Shown here: positions 34,789 through 44,189 of the stretch, one piece after another
Layout: the number at the start of each line of letters is the position of its first letter
Numbering within the stretch: the first letter of the stretch is position 1
Assembly: GCA_963764505.1 (NCBI GenBank)
Contig: CAVXSP010000001.1
Coordinates: 2,728,001-2,792,000, forward strand
Length of the DNA: 64,000 bases
From: CAVXSP01 sp963764505
Lineage (GTDB): Bacteria; Acidobacteriota; Vicinamibacteria; Vicinamibacterales; SCN-69-37
Direction: 5' to 3'
Notes under the pieces: generated by a model
The model's input: only the letters and a program-made list of their open reading frames with translations
Told to the model about the DNA's origin: nothing
The model's database searches: none
Position numbers and translations under genes: made by a program

Positions 34789-35226
34789 TCAACGAACGCC
34801 GGAGACGAACCTGGAGTCGGGCACGGGCGTCAGCTCGCTGCTCCCCTTGAGCCAGCACTGGTTCGCCAGATTCGGATCCGAATGGCTCGGTTTGGCGTAC
34901 GTGAAGCCCTGGCACTCGGACTCGGTCAGGCACCAGGCCGCACAGGCGTCGACGTCGGCGACGATGTGGTTGGCGAGATCGTGGCCCTCGAACATCGTAC
35001 CATCGAGCCGCTGAATCGTGCCGGGCTCGAGCAGACGCACCTTGTCGGCCGTCGTCAGCATCCAGCCGGAATAGTCGACGTAGCTGCAGCAGGCGGGCAC
35101 GGGGTAGGCGACCTCTGGGTTGTGGGCCCACGGCTGCAGCCTCCAGACGCCCCAGGCGAGCGCGGCCGACGCCACGCCGCCGCCAAAGGCCGCCAGGAAC
35201 GCGCGTCTCGAGAGCGGGGACGCCAT
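34789..35226 (-). CDS. Tat-exported PAN/Apple-domain protein
   Basis: A 145-residue protein starting MASPLSRRAFLAAFGGGVAS, a Tat signal with SRRAFLA, followed by a hydrophobic helix (ALAWGVW). The mature part has a PAN/Apple-like core: ADVDACAAWCLTESECQGFTY with later NQCWLKGSSELTPV; Cys pairs would form disulfides. It begins ten bases after the stop of a GMC oxidoreductase gene. GMC dehydrogenases such as gluconate and fructose dehydrogenases have a small Tat-signal subunit that carries the flavoprotein through the Tat pore; this protein could play that part although it is not the known subunit family. Confidence 0.75.
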   Translation of the reverse strand: MASPLSRRAFLAAFGGGVASAALAWGVWRLQPWAHNPEVAYPVPACCSYVDYSGWMLTTADKVRLLEPGTIQRLDGTMFEGHDLANHIVADVDACAAWCLTESECQGFTYAKPSHSDPNLANQCWLKGSSELTPVPDSRFVSGVR

Positions 35227-35236
35227 CAGTCCGCAG

Positions 35237-36628
35237 TCACTCCGTTTTCAGCCTATCAGCCAGCCGCAGCGCCAGCGCCACGATCGTGAGCGTCGGGTTC
35301 GCGTAGCCGCTCGTCGGGAAGACCGACGACCCGGCCACGAATAGGTTGTCGTAGCCGTGCACGCGACAGTCGCGATCGACGACCGACGTCGACCGTCGGT
35401 CGCCCATGCGCGTCGTGCCCATGAGGTGGCCGCCGCCGGTCACCTCGTGATAGATGCGGCTGTTGATGATTCGAACGCGGCCCTTGCGCTGCCGGATCAG
35501 GACCTCGCCCAGGGCGTGCAGCGTAGTCTCGCCGTTGAGGAAGTCATCGGCGTCGAAGACGCACCGGACGGCGGGCACGTAGAAGCCGGCGCGGTCGCGG
35601 TCGCCCGTCAGGAAGACCCGGTTGCTGGACGACGGCAGCATCTCCGTGCGCACGGTGCAGCGATAGTGATAACAGGTGGTGCCGAGCTCGCGCGAGAGGT
35701 ACCGCGCGATCTCGTGGTCCGTGGTCGGATGCTGGCAGTCGACGCTGCACGCCCGCAGGCGCAGTCGGTGCATCAAGGCGTCGTCCGGGACGAGCGCGTG
35801 CACCGGGTTGCCGAAGCCGGCCGGCCGCGCGAGGTCGTCCAGGTTCTGGTCGAGCACGCACTCCCCCGCCTCGACGAAGTGCGGGTGCTCCATCAGGAAC
35901 TGCCCTGCGAGTCCGCTCTCGTTGCCCACCGGGACCGCGCCATCCGCGCGAGGCTGGAGCAGCAGTTGCGCGTTGCCAATCCCGCCGCCCGCCGCGACCA
36001 CCACCTGGGAGGGCGTGAGGTCGAGCGTCCGGCGCTGTCCCGAGGGATGGTGGTAGAAGGTCAGCGCGCGGACGGCCGAGCGCGCCTCGTTCGCCTCCAT
36101 GCCGACGACCGAGCAGCCCAGGGCCACGTGGAGGGTGGGCGAAGTGTCGAGCACGTCGTGGTACTTCTGGGCGAACCGGGTCGGACTGTCCTCCCTGACC
36201 GAGAAGGGGCGATAGAGGAACCCATCGAAGAGACTCCGCTCGACGTCGACGATCGACGGGTCGCGATCGAGGATGGGCGCGGCCCGGCGGTAGAACGGGA
36301 CCAGGTCGGTTCGCCGGATCGGCCAGGAGACCCCGACGGCGGGGTTGTCGAAATCGCGCTCCATGAGCGTGGCGCACCAGCCGCCCCAGACCGCTGACGT
36401 GCCGCCGAGCGCCCGCGCGGAGTGGCGGTTCCACCAGCCCATCGGCAGATGGCCCAAGTTCACGGCTGTAGGAAAGTCGTCGCGCGGTTCAGCGGATTCG
36501 CCGGATTCGAAGACGAGCACTCGGCGGTTCGCCTGCGCCAGCTCGAGGGCGACGGTCATGCCCGCCGGTCCGCTGCCGATCACGAAGCAGTTGTACCGGG
36601 AATTGAGCTGGTCCGTCCGAAGAAGCAT
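35237..36628 (-). CDS. GMC-family FAD-dependent oxidoreductase
   Basis: A 463-residue flavoprotein. Near the N-terminus NCFVIGSGPAGMTVALELAQ binds the FAD adenosine; RRVLVFESGE follows, then ALGGTSAVWGGWC, VVVAAGGGIGNAQLLLQ, and the C-terminal GGHLMGTTRMG with NLFVAGSSVFPTSGYANP and TLTIVALALRLADRL, which hold the catalytic His region. No signal peptide is seen on the start used (an upstream ATG at 36709 adds 27 residues with no export signal). Ten bases downstream is a Tat-signal PAN protein, so piggyback export is possible. Substrate: probably a sugar or polyol; unknown. Confidence 0.88.
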   Translation of the reverse strand: MLLRTDQLNSRYNCFVIGSGPAGMTVALELAQANRRVLVFESGESAEPRDDFPTAVNLGHLPMGWWNRHSARALGGTSAVWGGWCATLMERDFDNPAVGVSWPIRRTDLVPFYRRAAPILDRDPSIVDVERSLFDGFLYRPFSVREDSPTRFAQKYHDVLDTSPTLHVALGCSVVGMEANEARSAVRALTFYHHPSGQRRTLDLTPSQVVVAAGGGIGNAQLLLQPRADGAVPVGNESGLAGQFLMEHPHFVEAGECVLDQNLDDLARPAGFGNPVHALVPDDALMHRLRLRACSVDCQHPTTDHEIARYLSRELGTTCYHYRCTVRTEMLPSSSNRVFLTGDRDRAGFYVPAVRCVFDADDFLNGETTLHALGEVLIRQRKGRVRIINSRIYHEVTGGGHLMGTTRMGDRRSTSVVDRDCRVHGYDNLFVAGSSVFPTSGYANPTLTIVALALRLADRLKTE

Positions 36629-36768
36629 CTCGGTCGAAGTATTCCTGACGAGCGGGCGAGCGCAGCCGGCGACGCGCTCTCGCACGGGACGGGCGAGCCA
36701 CTGCGGCAACCGTCACAGGCAGCGTCAAGAGAGTCTATACGATACCGCGCGGACCGTTCCGGCGCCAA

Positions 36769-38079
36769 TCAGCGGCGGTACTGGCCGCCGAACGGCATCA
36801 CCACGAAATCGGACCGTTCGCGGTTCGTGTTGCCGCTGTTGCGCAGGTTGCCCTGACCGACCCAGATCGCCACCAGCTCGCCTGGGGCGGGCTGATGGCC
36901 GGCCATGGGGCCCCACCGCACCGGGTCGTAGTACCAGTCGTCGGCAATCCTGGAGGGATACCCCGAGGCTTCGAGATCCCGGCCGTCCCAGAACTGGATC
37001 GCCGCGGAACAGTACCACTGGCCGCCGAGCTGGAAGCACATGCCGAGCGTGTACTGCACGCCGCCGTCGGTGCCGAGACGCGATTCGGGCCACTTGCCCG
37101 GTCCCTGCCGCCGGTCGAAGTCGACGAGGATCGCGCTCGCCGTGAACGTGACGCTCGTGATCGTGGCGGTCTGGGGCCAGAAGCCCGCGTCCGGCGGATT
37201 GTTCAGGAAGATGGCTGTCTGCGGATCGAGCGACCCGAATGGCGCCGGCCCGGGCGATGGCGCCGGCCCGGGTGCCGGTGGCGGCGTGACGGGGGGCGGC
37301 GTGACGGGCGGAGGCGCCGCAGGGGTCGAGAACGAGCGGACGTCCGAGTACGGGCTTTCGTGTCCGGGATCGAGCGCTTTCACCCGCCAGAAGTACTTGG
37401 TGGCGTAGGAAAGGTCCTGCGATGCCGCATAGCTCGTCTGTTCCGACGCCTCGTTCACCAGAACGGAGATGACCTTGTCCGCGATCGCGGGATCGGTGGC
37501 CACCTCGAACCGATACTGAATCGCGCCGGCCGGTCCCGTACGCCGGGCGTCGATGACGGCAAACGTCGGCCGGCGGCTGCTGACGGTGGCGCCATCTGCC
37601 GGTGCGTGCAGGACCGGCGCCTGGATGATCACCGGCGTGTAGATGGAGAAGCTCACGGGCGCCGAGTAGTCGCTCGCGTTCGCGCCGTCGTCGGCCTTGA
37701 CCCGCCAGTAGTAGCTCTGTTCGGCGGTCAGCGACTGGGGCAGCTTGAGGCTCGTCCGCCCGTCAGCGCCCGGCTTGACCCCGGTCTGCGTGAAAACCTT
37801 TTTCGTGAAGGCCGCGTCGGTCGCGACTTCGAAGACGTAGCTCACCGGTCGAACGCCATTCGAGGTCGCGTTCTCGATCGTCAGGGTGATGGGCTGCTGG
37901 TCCACCGGAATCTGCGACGCCGTTTGGGGCGCCGTGGGCTTAGGTGGGCCGATCTCGACGCCGGCAATCGGGCCGGCAATCGAAGGACTGAGAGGGTTCG
38001 AGCTCTTGGCACGCTCGCAGCCGACCAGCAGGAGCACCAGGAGCGCGGCCATCGCCTGGGGAGCGACCGTACGGCGCAT
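36769..38079 (-). CDS. Lipoprotein with FnIII-like repeats and a conserved C-terminal domain (paralogue A)
   Basis: A 436-residue predicted lipoprotein (AALLVLLLVGC lipobox). Two fibronectin III-like modules follow, each ending in YYWRVKADDG or YFWRVKALDPG, then a Pro-rich linker (PPPVTPPPVTPPPAPGPAPS) and a C-terminal domain of about 130 residues with ILVDFDRRQGPGKWPE, QYTLGMCFQLGGQWYCSA, QFWDGRDLEASG and RWGPMAGHQPAPGELVAIWV. The same domain ends the neighbouring paralogue. I do not recognise a family. A surface binding role is plausible from the FnIII modules and the aromatic-rich C-terminal part. Confidence 0.72.
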   Translation of the reverse strand: MRRTVAPQAMAALLVLLLVGCERAKSSNPLSPSIAGPIAGVEIGPPKPTAPQTASQIPVDQQPITLTIENATSNGVRPVSYVFEVATDAAFTKKVFTQTGVKPGADGRTSLKLPQSLTAEQSYYWRVKADDGANASDYSAPVSFSIYTPVIIQAPVLHAPADGATVSSRRPTFAVIDARRTGPAGAIQYRFEVATDPAIADKVISVLVNEASEQTSYAASQDLSYATKYFWRVKALDPGHESPYSDVRSFSTPAAPPPVTPPPVTPPPAPGPAPSPGPAPFGSLDPQTAIFLNNPPDAGFWPQTATITSVTFTASAILVDFDRRQGPGKWPESRLGTDGGVQYTLGMCFQLGGQWYCSAAIQFWDGRDLEASGYPSRIADDWYYDPVRWGPMAGHQPAPGELVAIWVGQGNLRNSGNTNRERSDFVVMPFGGQYRR

Positions 38080-38192
38080 CTTGGCGGAGGTATCGGCGCG
38101 TCGAGGCGTAAAGATTAGATCTCGTCCGTCGTCCAACGGCCCAGACGTCCGGCGGCGACCTTTGGACCGTTGGATCCCTGGACCTCTGGACT

Positions 38193-39398
38193 CTAGGGGT
38201 AGTTGGTCCCGAACGGAATCACGACGAAATTCGACCGCTCCTGATAGGTCGCGCCGCCGCCGCGCAGGTTGCCCTGCCCGACCCAGATGGCGACGAGCTC
38301 ACCGTAGGCTGGCTGGTGTCCCGACATCGGACCCCAGCGCCCTGGGTCGTAGAACCAGTTCTCGGCGACCTGCGATGCCGGACCTGAGTCCTCGAGTGCG
38401 CGGCCTGCCCAGAACTGGACGGGAGCCGAGCAGTACCGTTGATCGCTGATGTTGAAGCACATGCCGAGCGTGTACTGGAGCGGACCGAAGGTCGAAGACG
38501 CGGCCTCCGGCCACGCATTCGGGCCCCGCCGGCGATCGAAGTCGACGAGGATGTACCCGCTGCTGAAATCGATGCTGGTGATCCGTGCCGTCTCCGGCCA
38601 CGAGGCGACCTCGCTCGGACTGTTGAGGAAGATGGCCTTGGACGGGTCGAACGGCTCGATCACGAACGACCTGGCGTCGCTGAAGCCGCTCGCCTCGGCG
38701 TTGCTGTCGTCCTTCGCCTGCACGCGCCAGTAGAGCGTTCCCGTGGGGAGATCCTTCGACGGCGTCCACGACGTCTGCCCGCCCGGCTGCTCCGCGATGG
38801 CGGGACTGCTCGCTTCGAGAGTCGAGAAGTCCGACGACCTGGAGACCTGAAAGAGGTACGTGATCGTTCCGACGGCGCCCTGGCGCGACGCGTTCTTGGT
38901 CACGAACGTGGGTCGCAGCGCCGAGACGGTGCCGCCCGCGGCAGGCGTGCTGGTGGCCGGCGGGTTGATGACGATCTGCTGCTGGACCACGAAGCTTCGG
39001 GTGGCCGACTTCGGGCCGGCGACGCCTTCGACGACCGCCCAGGAGCGCCAGTAGTACGTCACGTCTCCGCCACCTGCGGGCAGGGCGTTGATCGTCACGG
39101 GCGTCGTGTCGCCCGCCGCTTCCGCGATGTTCTCCTGGGTGTAGACCTTATTGGCGAAGCCAGGATCGCTCGCCACTTCGACGGCATAGGTCACGGCCGC
39201 CGGGCCCGTCCGGGCAGCGTTGGTGACCGAAATCGTGACCGGCTGGACCTTGAACTTGTACGACGCGCCGTTTGCCGGGCCGGCGGCGATCGGCGACGTG
39301 AAGCTCACCGAAGGAGCGCCGGGCGAATTCGAACACGCGGCCGCGAACAAGCCGCTGGCGAGAACGAGACTGCACGCCAGTTTCTTCATGCACTTCAC
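38193..39398 (-). CDS. Lipoprotein with FnIII-like repeats and a conserved C-terminal domain (paralogue B)
   Basis: A 401-residue predicted lipoprotein with lipobox LVLASGLFAAAC. It has two FnIII-like modules (VTYYWRSWAVVEG, TLYWRVQAKDDSN) and the C-terminal domain shared with the next gene: ILVDFDRRRGPNAWPE, QYTLGMCFNISDQRYCSA, QFWAGRALEDSG and RWGPMSGHQPAYGELVAIWV. It lacks the long Pro-rich linker of its paralogue. The tandem arrangement implies a duplication. The start could be the ATG three codons later. Function unknown; neighbours suggest a surface-glycan context. Confidence 0.72.
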   Translation of the reverse strand: MKCMKKLACSLVLASGLFAAACSNSPGAPSVSFTSPIAAGPANGASYKFKVQPVTISVTNAARTGPAAVTYAVEVASDPGFANKVYTQENIAEAAGDTTPVTINALPAGGGDVTYYWRSWAVVEGVAGPKSATRSFVVQQQIVINPPATSTPAAGGTVSALRPTFVTKNASRQGAVGTITYLFQVSRSSDFSTLEASSPAIAEQPGGQTSWTPSKDLPTGTLYWRVQAKDDSNAEASGFSDARSFVIEPFDPSKAIFLNSPSEVASWPETARITSIDFSSGYILVDFDRRRGPNAWPEAASSTFGPLQYTLGMCFNISDQRYCSAPVQFWAGRALEDSGPASQVAENWFYDPGRWGPMSGHQPAYGELVAIWVGQGNLRGGGATYQERSNFVVIPFGTNYP

Positions 39399-39429
39399 CC
39401 TGCAATTGCGATTCGGGCGGACGGCGCGG

Positions 39430-40102
39430 TTAGAACCGCGCGCCGACGCCGATATTGAACCGATTGACGTTGATCGTGTCTGCGGTCCGGATGCTCGTCA
39501 GCCGGTAGCCGAGGTCGAGATAGAAGTTGCGCACCGGGATCAGGACGCCGGCGCCGCCGGTGATCGCCGCCTTCTTCTCGGTGGCGGTCAAATCGGCGCC
39601 CAGCTTGACGCCGGTACTGGTCCAAGGCTCCGGTCACGTCGGTGCCGCCGAGCGTGAACGTCGGCTCGTGCTTGACGCGCGCGCCGCCGAGGCCGAAGTT
39701 CACGTACGGCCGCGCGCGGCCGGCGAGTATCGTGTCCTCGAACACCCAGCGGGCGCCGAGCCCGCCGTAGATGGCCGGCCGCTTCAGCGTCAGGGCGGCG
39801 GCCTGCCCCTGCGTCTGCTGCAGGAAGTCGCTCAGCGGCGCCGCCGAGTCAATCTCCGTCTGCGGGACCACGTCGCCGAACGAGCCGGCTTCGAGCGAGA
39901 CGTCGAGGTGGCGCCAGACGCGGGCGCCGGCTTCGGCGCCGATGACGGCGCCGGTGTTCTTCACAGTTTCGACCCCGGTCACCAGCCCGCCGTACCACAG
40001 GTTGACCATGGGCCCGGTCGTCATCTGCGTCTGCGCGACAGCAGGCGACGCCCAGCTCGCCGCGGCGAGAAATCCGACGAGCACGAACATCTTCCTTGCC
40101 AA
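39430..40102 (-). CDS. Predicted outer-membrane beta-barrel protein, one frame break
   Basis: About 224 residues after bridging one frame break near 39615. A signal peptide (MFVLVGFLAAASWASPAVAQ) is followed by alternating strands: GPMVNLWYGGLVTGVE, DVSLEAGSFGDVV, IYGGLGARWVFED and RPYVNFGLGGARVKHEPTF in the first frame, then VKLGADLTATEKKAAITGGA, FYLDLGYRLTSIR and NRFNIGVGARF, ending in Phe as outer-membrane barrels do. An eight-strand OmpA/OmpX-type porin-like fold is likely. The two frames join in a well-conserved strand, so a sequencing indel is more likely than decay. Confidence 0.7.
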
Positions 40103-40181
40103 AAGAACCTCCGCCTCCGCTGGCCTGCGCCGCCGCGACCGCGCGAAGAGCGCCGCTATACTAGCAGACTTGCCGGCCGTT

Positions 40182-42424
40182 TCAGTCCCGCTGGCGTTGA
40201 AAAATGTCTATCGTGGGGTTGACGTTGCGCAGGATCGTCGAGACGCGGGTCTCGAGCCTCGCGCCGACCAGATCGTGGTGCGCGCCCGGCAGCCATGGCC
40301 ACGGTGAGGGACGGCGCGCCGTGAGCACGCGCCGGTATCCGAGCGTGCCGCGCTCCAGCCCGTCGACCAGTGCGCTGATGGGCGACTCCTCCGCCATGCA
40401 CCGGGCGTAGTCGACGTTCAGGACGTAGAACGCCGGCCGCTTCTGCTGGAGTTGCTCGACGGATCCGATGTCGGTGTAGCGGAACCGGTCGAGCCGCGGC
40501 AGGTACTCGAACGGGAACGTGGCGGCGACCAGATCGTCCGGCATGCTGTTCGTCTTGAGCCAGTCCTCGACCTCATAGCGCGAATCGCGGATCATCAGGA
40601 CGTCGACCGTCGCCGCATACAGCAGGGTGTATCCGAACGCGCCGGCGACCATGGCCTTCCGCCAGCGCCGCGGCGCCTCGCGGCTGCCGATCAGCCGGTC
40701 GATCGCCAGCCCGGCGAACGGCGCCAGGAGGAAGCAGATCGGGAGGACGAAGCGGTCGTAGTCGTACAGGATCACGTCAAGAAAGCCGGCGTAGTAGGAC
40801 ACGGCCGGGACGATCAGCCAGACGGCGACCGTACGCAGGCGGCGAGACACGGCCGCGAGGGTCAGCCCGCCCGCCGCGGCCAGCGTGAACGGCCAGCCGA
40901 GCGACTGCTCGACGAGCCACATGGTCAGTCGGAACAGCTGCACGTGTCCGGCCGGCGTCTCGTCGAAGACGCGATATCCCTCGCTGCCCGGGCCGAGGAT
41001 GTAGCGGACGTGCTCGCGGAAGCCATCGAGATTGAACAGGAGGTTGTGGCACAGTGAAAACGCGACCGCCGACGTCAGCGCCGCCGTCCACAGCCGGCGA
41101 TCCAGCCCTGCCCGGAGCAGGGGCGCCTCGACGCCGGCGCGGCGATGGGCGCGCCAGAGCTGATGGACGATCGGCAGCGGCATGAGCAAGTACAGCCCGT
41201 ATGCCTGGTCCTTCGTGCAGACGGAGAGGGCCGCGAAGATCGCGAAGAGGACGAAATCGCGCAAGCGCAGATCGTCCAGGACGCGCAGATAGAACACCAT
41301 CGACACGGCGAACCAGAACAGGTACGGCACGTCCGCGTTGGCCGTCTTCGCGTAGTAGACGAACGGTGCGACCAGGGCGAATACTCCGGCGCCGAGCAGG
41401 CCCGCGCGCCGGCCGAACGCCCGCGCGCCAATCAGGCAAACCGCCGCCACGATTCCGAGTCCCAGCGCGACGCTCACCAGCCGGCACGCCAGGTACAGCA
41501 GGCTGTAGCCCGCGTCGCCGGACAGATCGAACGGCGCCACCACGCCGAGCGCGCGCACGAGCTCGATCACCGCCGAGAGGACATAGAAATGGAACGGCGG
41601 ATAGGTGTCGAACCAGCCATGGGAGAAGCGCTGCGCGAGCCCGTCGAGGACCTGCCTCGGACTGAGCTCAGCGGCCGGCCAGCCACCCGGGAGCCCCCAC
41701 CAGATGCCCGCGACGTTCAGCACGAGCGAGCCGAGCAGGATCCATCGCAGTGCCGGCCACGTGCCGTCGCGAACGAAGATCTCCTCGAGCGGCGCGCATC
41801 GTCGTGCGACCCACGACCCGGCCACGACGACAAGGACGGCCAGCGTCAGCCAGCGCGCCGCGGCCAGGGCGAGCCACAGGACGAGGCTCGCGACGGCTGG
41901 CGCAAACCGTGGCGTTCCCGTCGCCAGGACCCAAGGTGGCACCGGCGCGAGCCGGCCCGCGTCTCGGCTCCAGAGCAGCTCCAGGTGGTACCTCCCCCGC
42001 GCTGGTCGTAGTCGACGGCGATCGCATGTACGCCTCGCGCGAGCTCGACGGATCCGGTGCGCCGCGCGGGCGCGTGGGCGCCGCCGTTGTCCACGATCAA
42101 CGTCCCGTCGACGTACACGTGCGAGCCGTCGTCCGACACCGTGGCGAACGTGTAGCGGCCGTGTCGGAGGACGAGCAGACTGCCCTCCCAGGTCGCGCTG
42201 AACTGCTGCGGCACCGGCGGATTCCAGGCGTCGGCGAGGCGGCCGGTCGACGGCGCGGGGTCCACATGCGTGTGCACCGGCACGTCGTGGGATTGGACAC
42301 TGAAGAAGTAACGACCGGTCAAGCCCTCCTGGACCGGATCGACGGCCTCGAGCGTCCCCAGTGCGGCCGTCAGGAGGATGGCCGCGGCGAGGGCCCGTGC
42401 CTGCCAGCGCATGGTCAAGGCCAT
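40182..42424 (-). CDS. PA14-domain / GT39-like glycosyltransferase fusion, one frame break
   Basis: About 747 residues after correction in the five-base C run near 41994. The first part after a signal-anchor has PA14 features: LTGRYFFSVQSHDVPVHTHV, TWEGSLLVLRHGRYTFATV, SDDGSHVYVDGTLIVDNGG and ARGVHAIAVDYDQRGGG; HLELLWSRDAGRLAPVPPW joins it to a GT-C membrane part with about 10 helices, including DTYPPFHFYVLSAVIELV and FALVAPFVYYAKTANADVPY, and a soluble tail. PA14 is a carbohydrate-binding-type beta-barrel, so here it may present or select the acceptor glycan on the periplasmic face. Start may be 42412 instead of 42424. Confidence 0.78.
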
Positions 42425-42446
42425 GCGTGCCGTCCGCGGCGTCTGC

Positions 42447-43469
42447 TCACGGGCGCCCCGAGGACAGGGGCTGCGTGCGGCGTTCGGCCGCGTCCGGCGG
42501 CGATCCGAGATCGTCCGGTCCGTCCTGCGCGATGACGCGCCGCACGACGTAGATGGGCTTGTCCTGCGATTCGTGGTACGTCCGGACCTGCATCTCGGCG
42601 AGCAGGCCGATCGTCAGGAGCTGCAACCCCGCGAACCCGAGGAGAATCCCGAACAGCAGGAGCGGCTGGTGCTGATCGAGCGAGACGTGGCCGGTGAGTC
42701 GCAGATACCCGAGCAGCGCGAGGATCACGCCGCCGAGCCCGCCGAGCAGCACGCCGATGAGCCCGAAGATCTGGAGCGGGCGCGTGGAGTAGCTGAGCAG
42801 GAACTTCACGGTCAGCAGGTCGAGGATGACGCGGACGGTCCGCGAGATGCCGTACTTCGATCGGCCGTGCACGCGCGGGCGGTGGTTGACGGGCTGCTCG
42901 GCGATCCGCACGCCCATTTCGCTCGCCAGCGCGGGCAGGAAGCGGTGCATCTCGCCGTAGAGCCGGAGCGGCTTGACGACCTCGGACCGGAAGACCTTGA
43001 GCGAGCAGCCGTAGTCCCGCAACCGCACGCCGGTCGCCCACGAGATCAGCCAGTTCGCGACGACGGACGGCAGCCGGCGGTTGAGGAAAGGATCCTTCCG
43101 GTCCTTGCGCCATCCGCAGACGATGTCGTAGCCGGACTCGAGGCGATCGATCATCGCCGGAAGGTCGCGCGGGTCGTTTTGGAGGTCGCCGTCGGCGGTG
43201 GCGATGAGGCGTCCCCGCGCTTGCGCGAAGCCCGCCGCGAAGGCCGCCGTCTGCCCGAAGTTGCGGCGGAACTGGACGACGCGGACCCGCGCGTCGCGGA
43301 GCGGCAGCTGCGGCAGCGTCTCGGCCGATTCGTCCGTGCTGCCGTCGTCGACGAAAATCAGCTCGTACGGCCGTCCCCACGCTTCGAGCGTCGCGGTGAA
43401 CTCGCTGTACAAGCGCGCGAGGTTCGCCGCTTCGTTGTACACGGGAATGACGACGGACAGCTCGATCAT
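42447..43469 (-). CDS. GT2 polyprenyl-phosphate glycosyltransferase (DPM1/GtrB-like)
   Basis: A 340-residue enzyme: GT-A domain with LSVVIPVYNEAANLARLY, YELIFVDDGSTDESAETL, RRNFGQTAAFAAGFAQARG and ATADGDLQNDPRDLPAMI (DXD site DGD), then HRPRVHGRSKYGISRTVRVI and two C-terminal helices (IFGLIGVLLGGLGGVILALL, LLLFGILLGFAGLQLLTIGL). This is the family that loads sugars onto undecaprenyl phosphate on the cytoplasmic side, feeding GT-C enzymes. It sits immediately downstream of a VTT-family gene and upstream of the PA14/GT39-like gene, an attractive donor-supply pair. Confidence 0.9.
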   Translation of the reverse strand: MIELSVVIPVYNEAANLARLYSEFTATLEAWGRPYELIFVDDGSTDESAETLPQLPLRDARVRVVQFRRNFGQTAAFAAGFAQARGRLIATADGDLQNDPRDLPAMIDRLESGYDIVCGWRKDRKDPFLNRRLPSVVANWLISWATGVRLRDYGCSLKVFRSEVVKPLRLYGEMHRFLPALASEMGVRIAEQPVNHRPRVHGRSKYGISRTVRVILDLLTVKFLLSYSTRPLQIFGLIGVLLGGLGGVILALLGYLRLTGHVSLDQHQPLLLFGILLGFAGLQLLTIGLLAEMQVRTYHESQDKPIYVVRRVIAQDGPDDLGSPPDAAERRTQPLSSGRP

Positions 43470-43482
43470 GAAGACGGGTTAG

Positions 43483-43522
43483 TTTTCCACAGAAAGGGGG
43501 ACGGGTTTCAAATTGTGGAAAA
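43483..43522. repeat. Inverted repeat TTTTCCACA / TGTGGAAAA
   Basis: Nine-base perfect arms (TTTTCCACA at 43483-43491 and TGTGGAAAA at 43514-43522) flank a 22-base purine-rich loop in the 65-base gap between two leftward genes. The arms resemble a DnaA box (TTATCCACA) but differ at one position. It may be a terminator stem, an operator or a REP-like element; the surrounding GGGGGACGGGTTTC is unlike coding sequence. Confidence 0.6.
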
Positions 43523-43534
43523 GTGTCCCACGGG

Positions 43535-44137
43535 CTAGTCCGGGGTGGCACGAGTCCGCCGTTGCCAGATGATGAACAGGGCGCCCAGGACCGCGACGGC
43601 GCCGGCGAGCCAGACGGACAGCGGGCCCATGTTCTCGTTGATATAGGCCATCGCCGCCTCGCCGTACCAGTAGGCGAGCAGCGCCTCGGCGAGGTACCGG
43701 AACCCGCGCCCGGCGATGACGGCGGCCATGAACGATCCGGTCGGGATGCTCGAGACCCCGGCCAGCACGACGAAGATCTTGAACGGAAGCGGAGGCGGCA
43801 GCAGCGCCGGCACGATGACGGCGAGCACGCCGTGCCGGCGGATGGCGCGCATGGCGCGCTCGGTCGTCCGCGCGTGGAACCGCCGGTGCAGCAGGGCCTC
43901 GCCGCCCTTCTTCGCCACCGTGTAGATGGCGTAGCAGCCGATCGCCGAGCCCGCCGTGGCCATCGAGGCGTAGTACGGCCAACCCGCGCGGTGGCGCACG
44001 ACGAGCCAGACCAGCAGGAAATCGGGAACCTCGGGAAAGGTCAGGAACGACGAGTCGAGCAGCGCGATCAGGAAGAGCCCCGGTCCGCCCAGGCTCGCCG
44101 CAATCGGCTGGACGAACTCGACGAGACGGTGCAGCAT
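43535..44137 (-). CDS. VTT-domain (DedA/YqaA-like) membrane protein
   Basis: A 200-residue membrane protein with about five helices. The VTT features are LIALLDSSFLTFPEVPDFLL, the MATAGSAIGCYAIYTVAKKG turn, and the FK-containing LLPPPLPFKIFVVLAGVSS re-entrant region. Family members move or flip lipids, including undecaprenyl phosphate and phosphatidylethanolamine. It is adjacent to a polyprenyl-phosphate glycosyltransferase, which fits recycling of the lipid carrier; that link is inference. Divergent from the GT39-like gene to its right. Confidence 0.86.
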   Translation of the reverse strand: MLHRLVEFVQPIAASLGGPGLFLIALLDSSFLTFPEVPDFLLVWLVVRHRAGWPYYASMATAGSAIGCYAIYTVAKKGGEALLHRRFHARTTERAMRAIRRHGVLAVIVPALLPPPLPFKIFVVLAGVSSIPTGSFMAAVIAGRGFRYLAEALLAYWYGEAAMAYINENMGPLSVWLAGAVAVLGALFIIWQRRTRATPD

Positions 44138-44189
44138 TGACGGTGACGATGGTGACGCTGATTACAATGAGACGGCACGCCGCCTCCTG

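Noticed and set aside
43483..43522. Possible replication origin from DnaA-like boxes
   Set aside because: Only two imperfect boxes, no AT-rich region and no dnaA, dnaN or gidA nearby.
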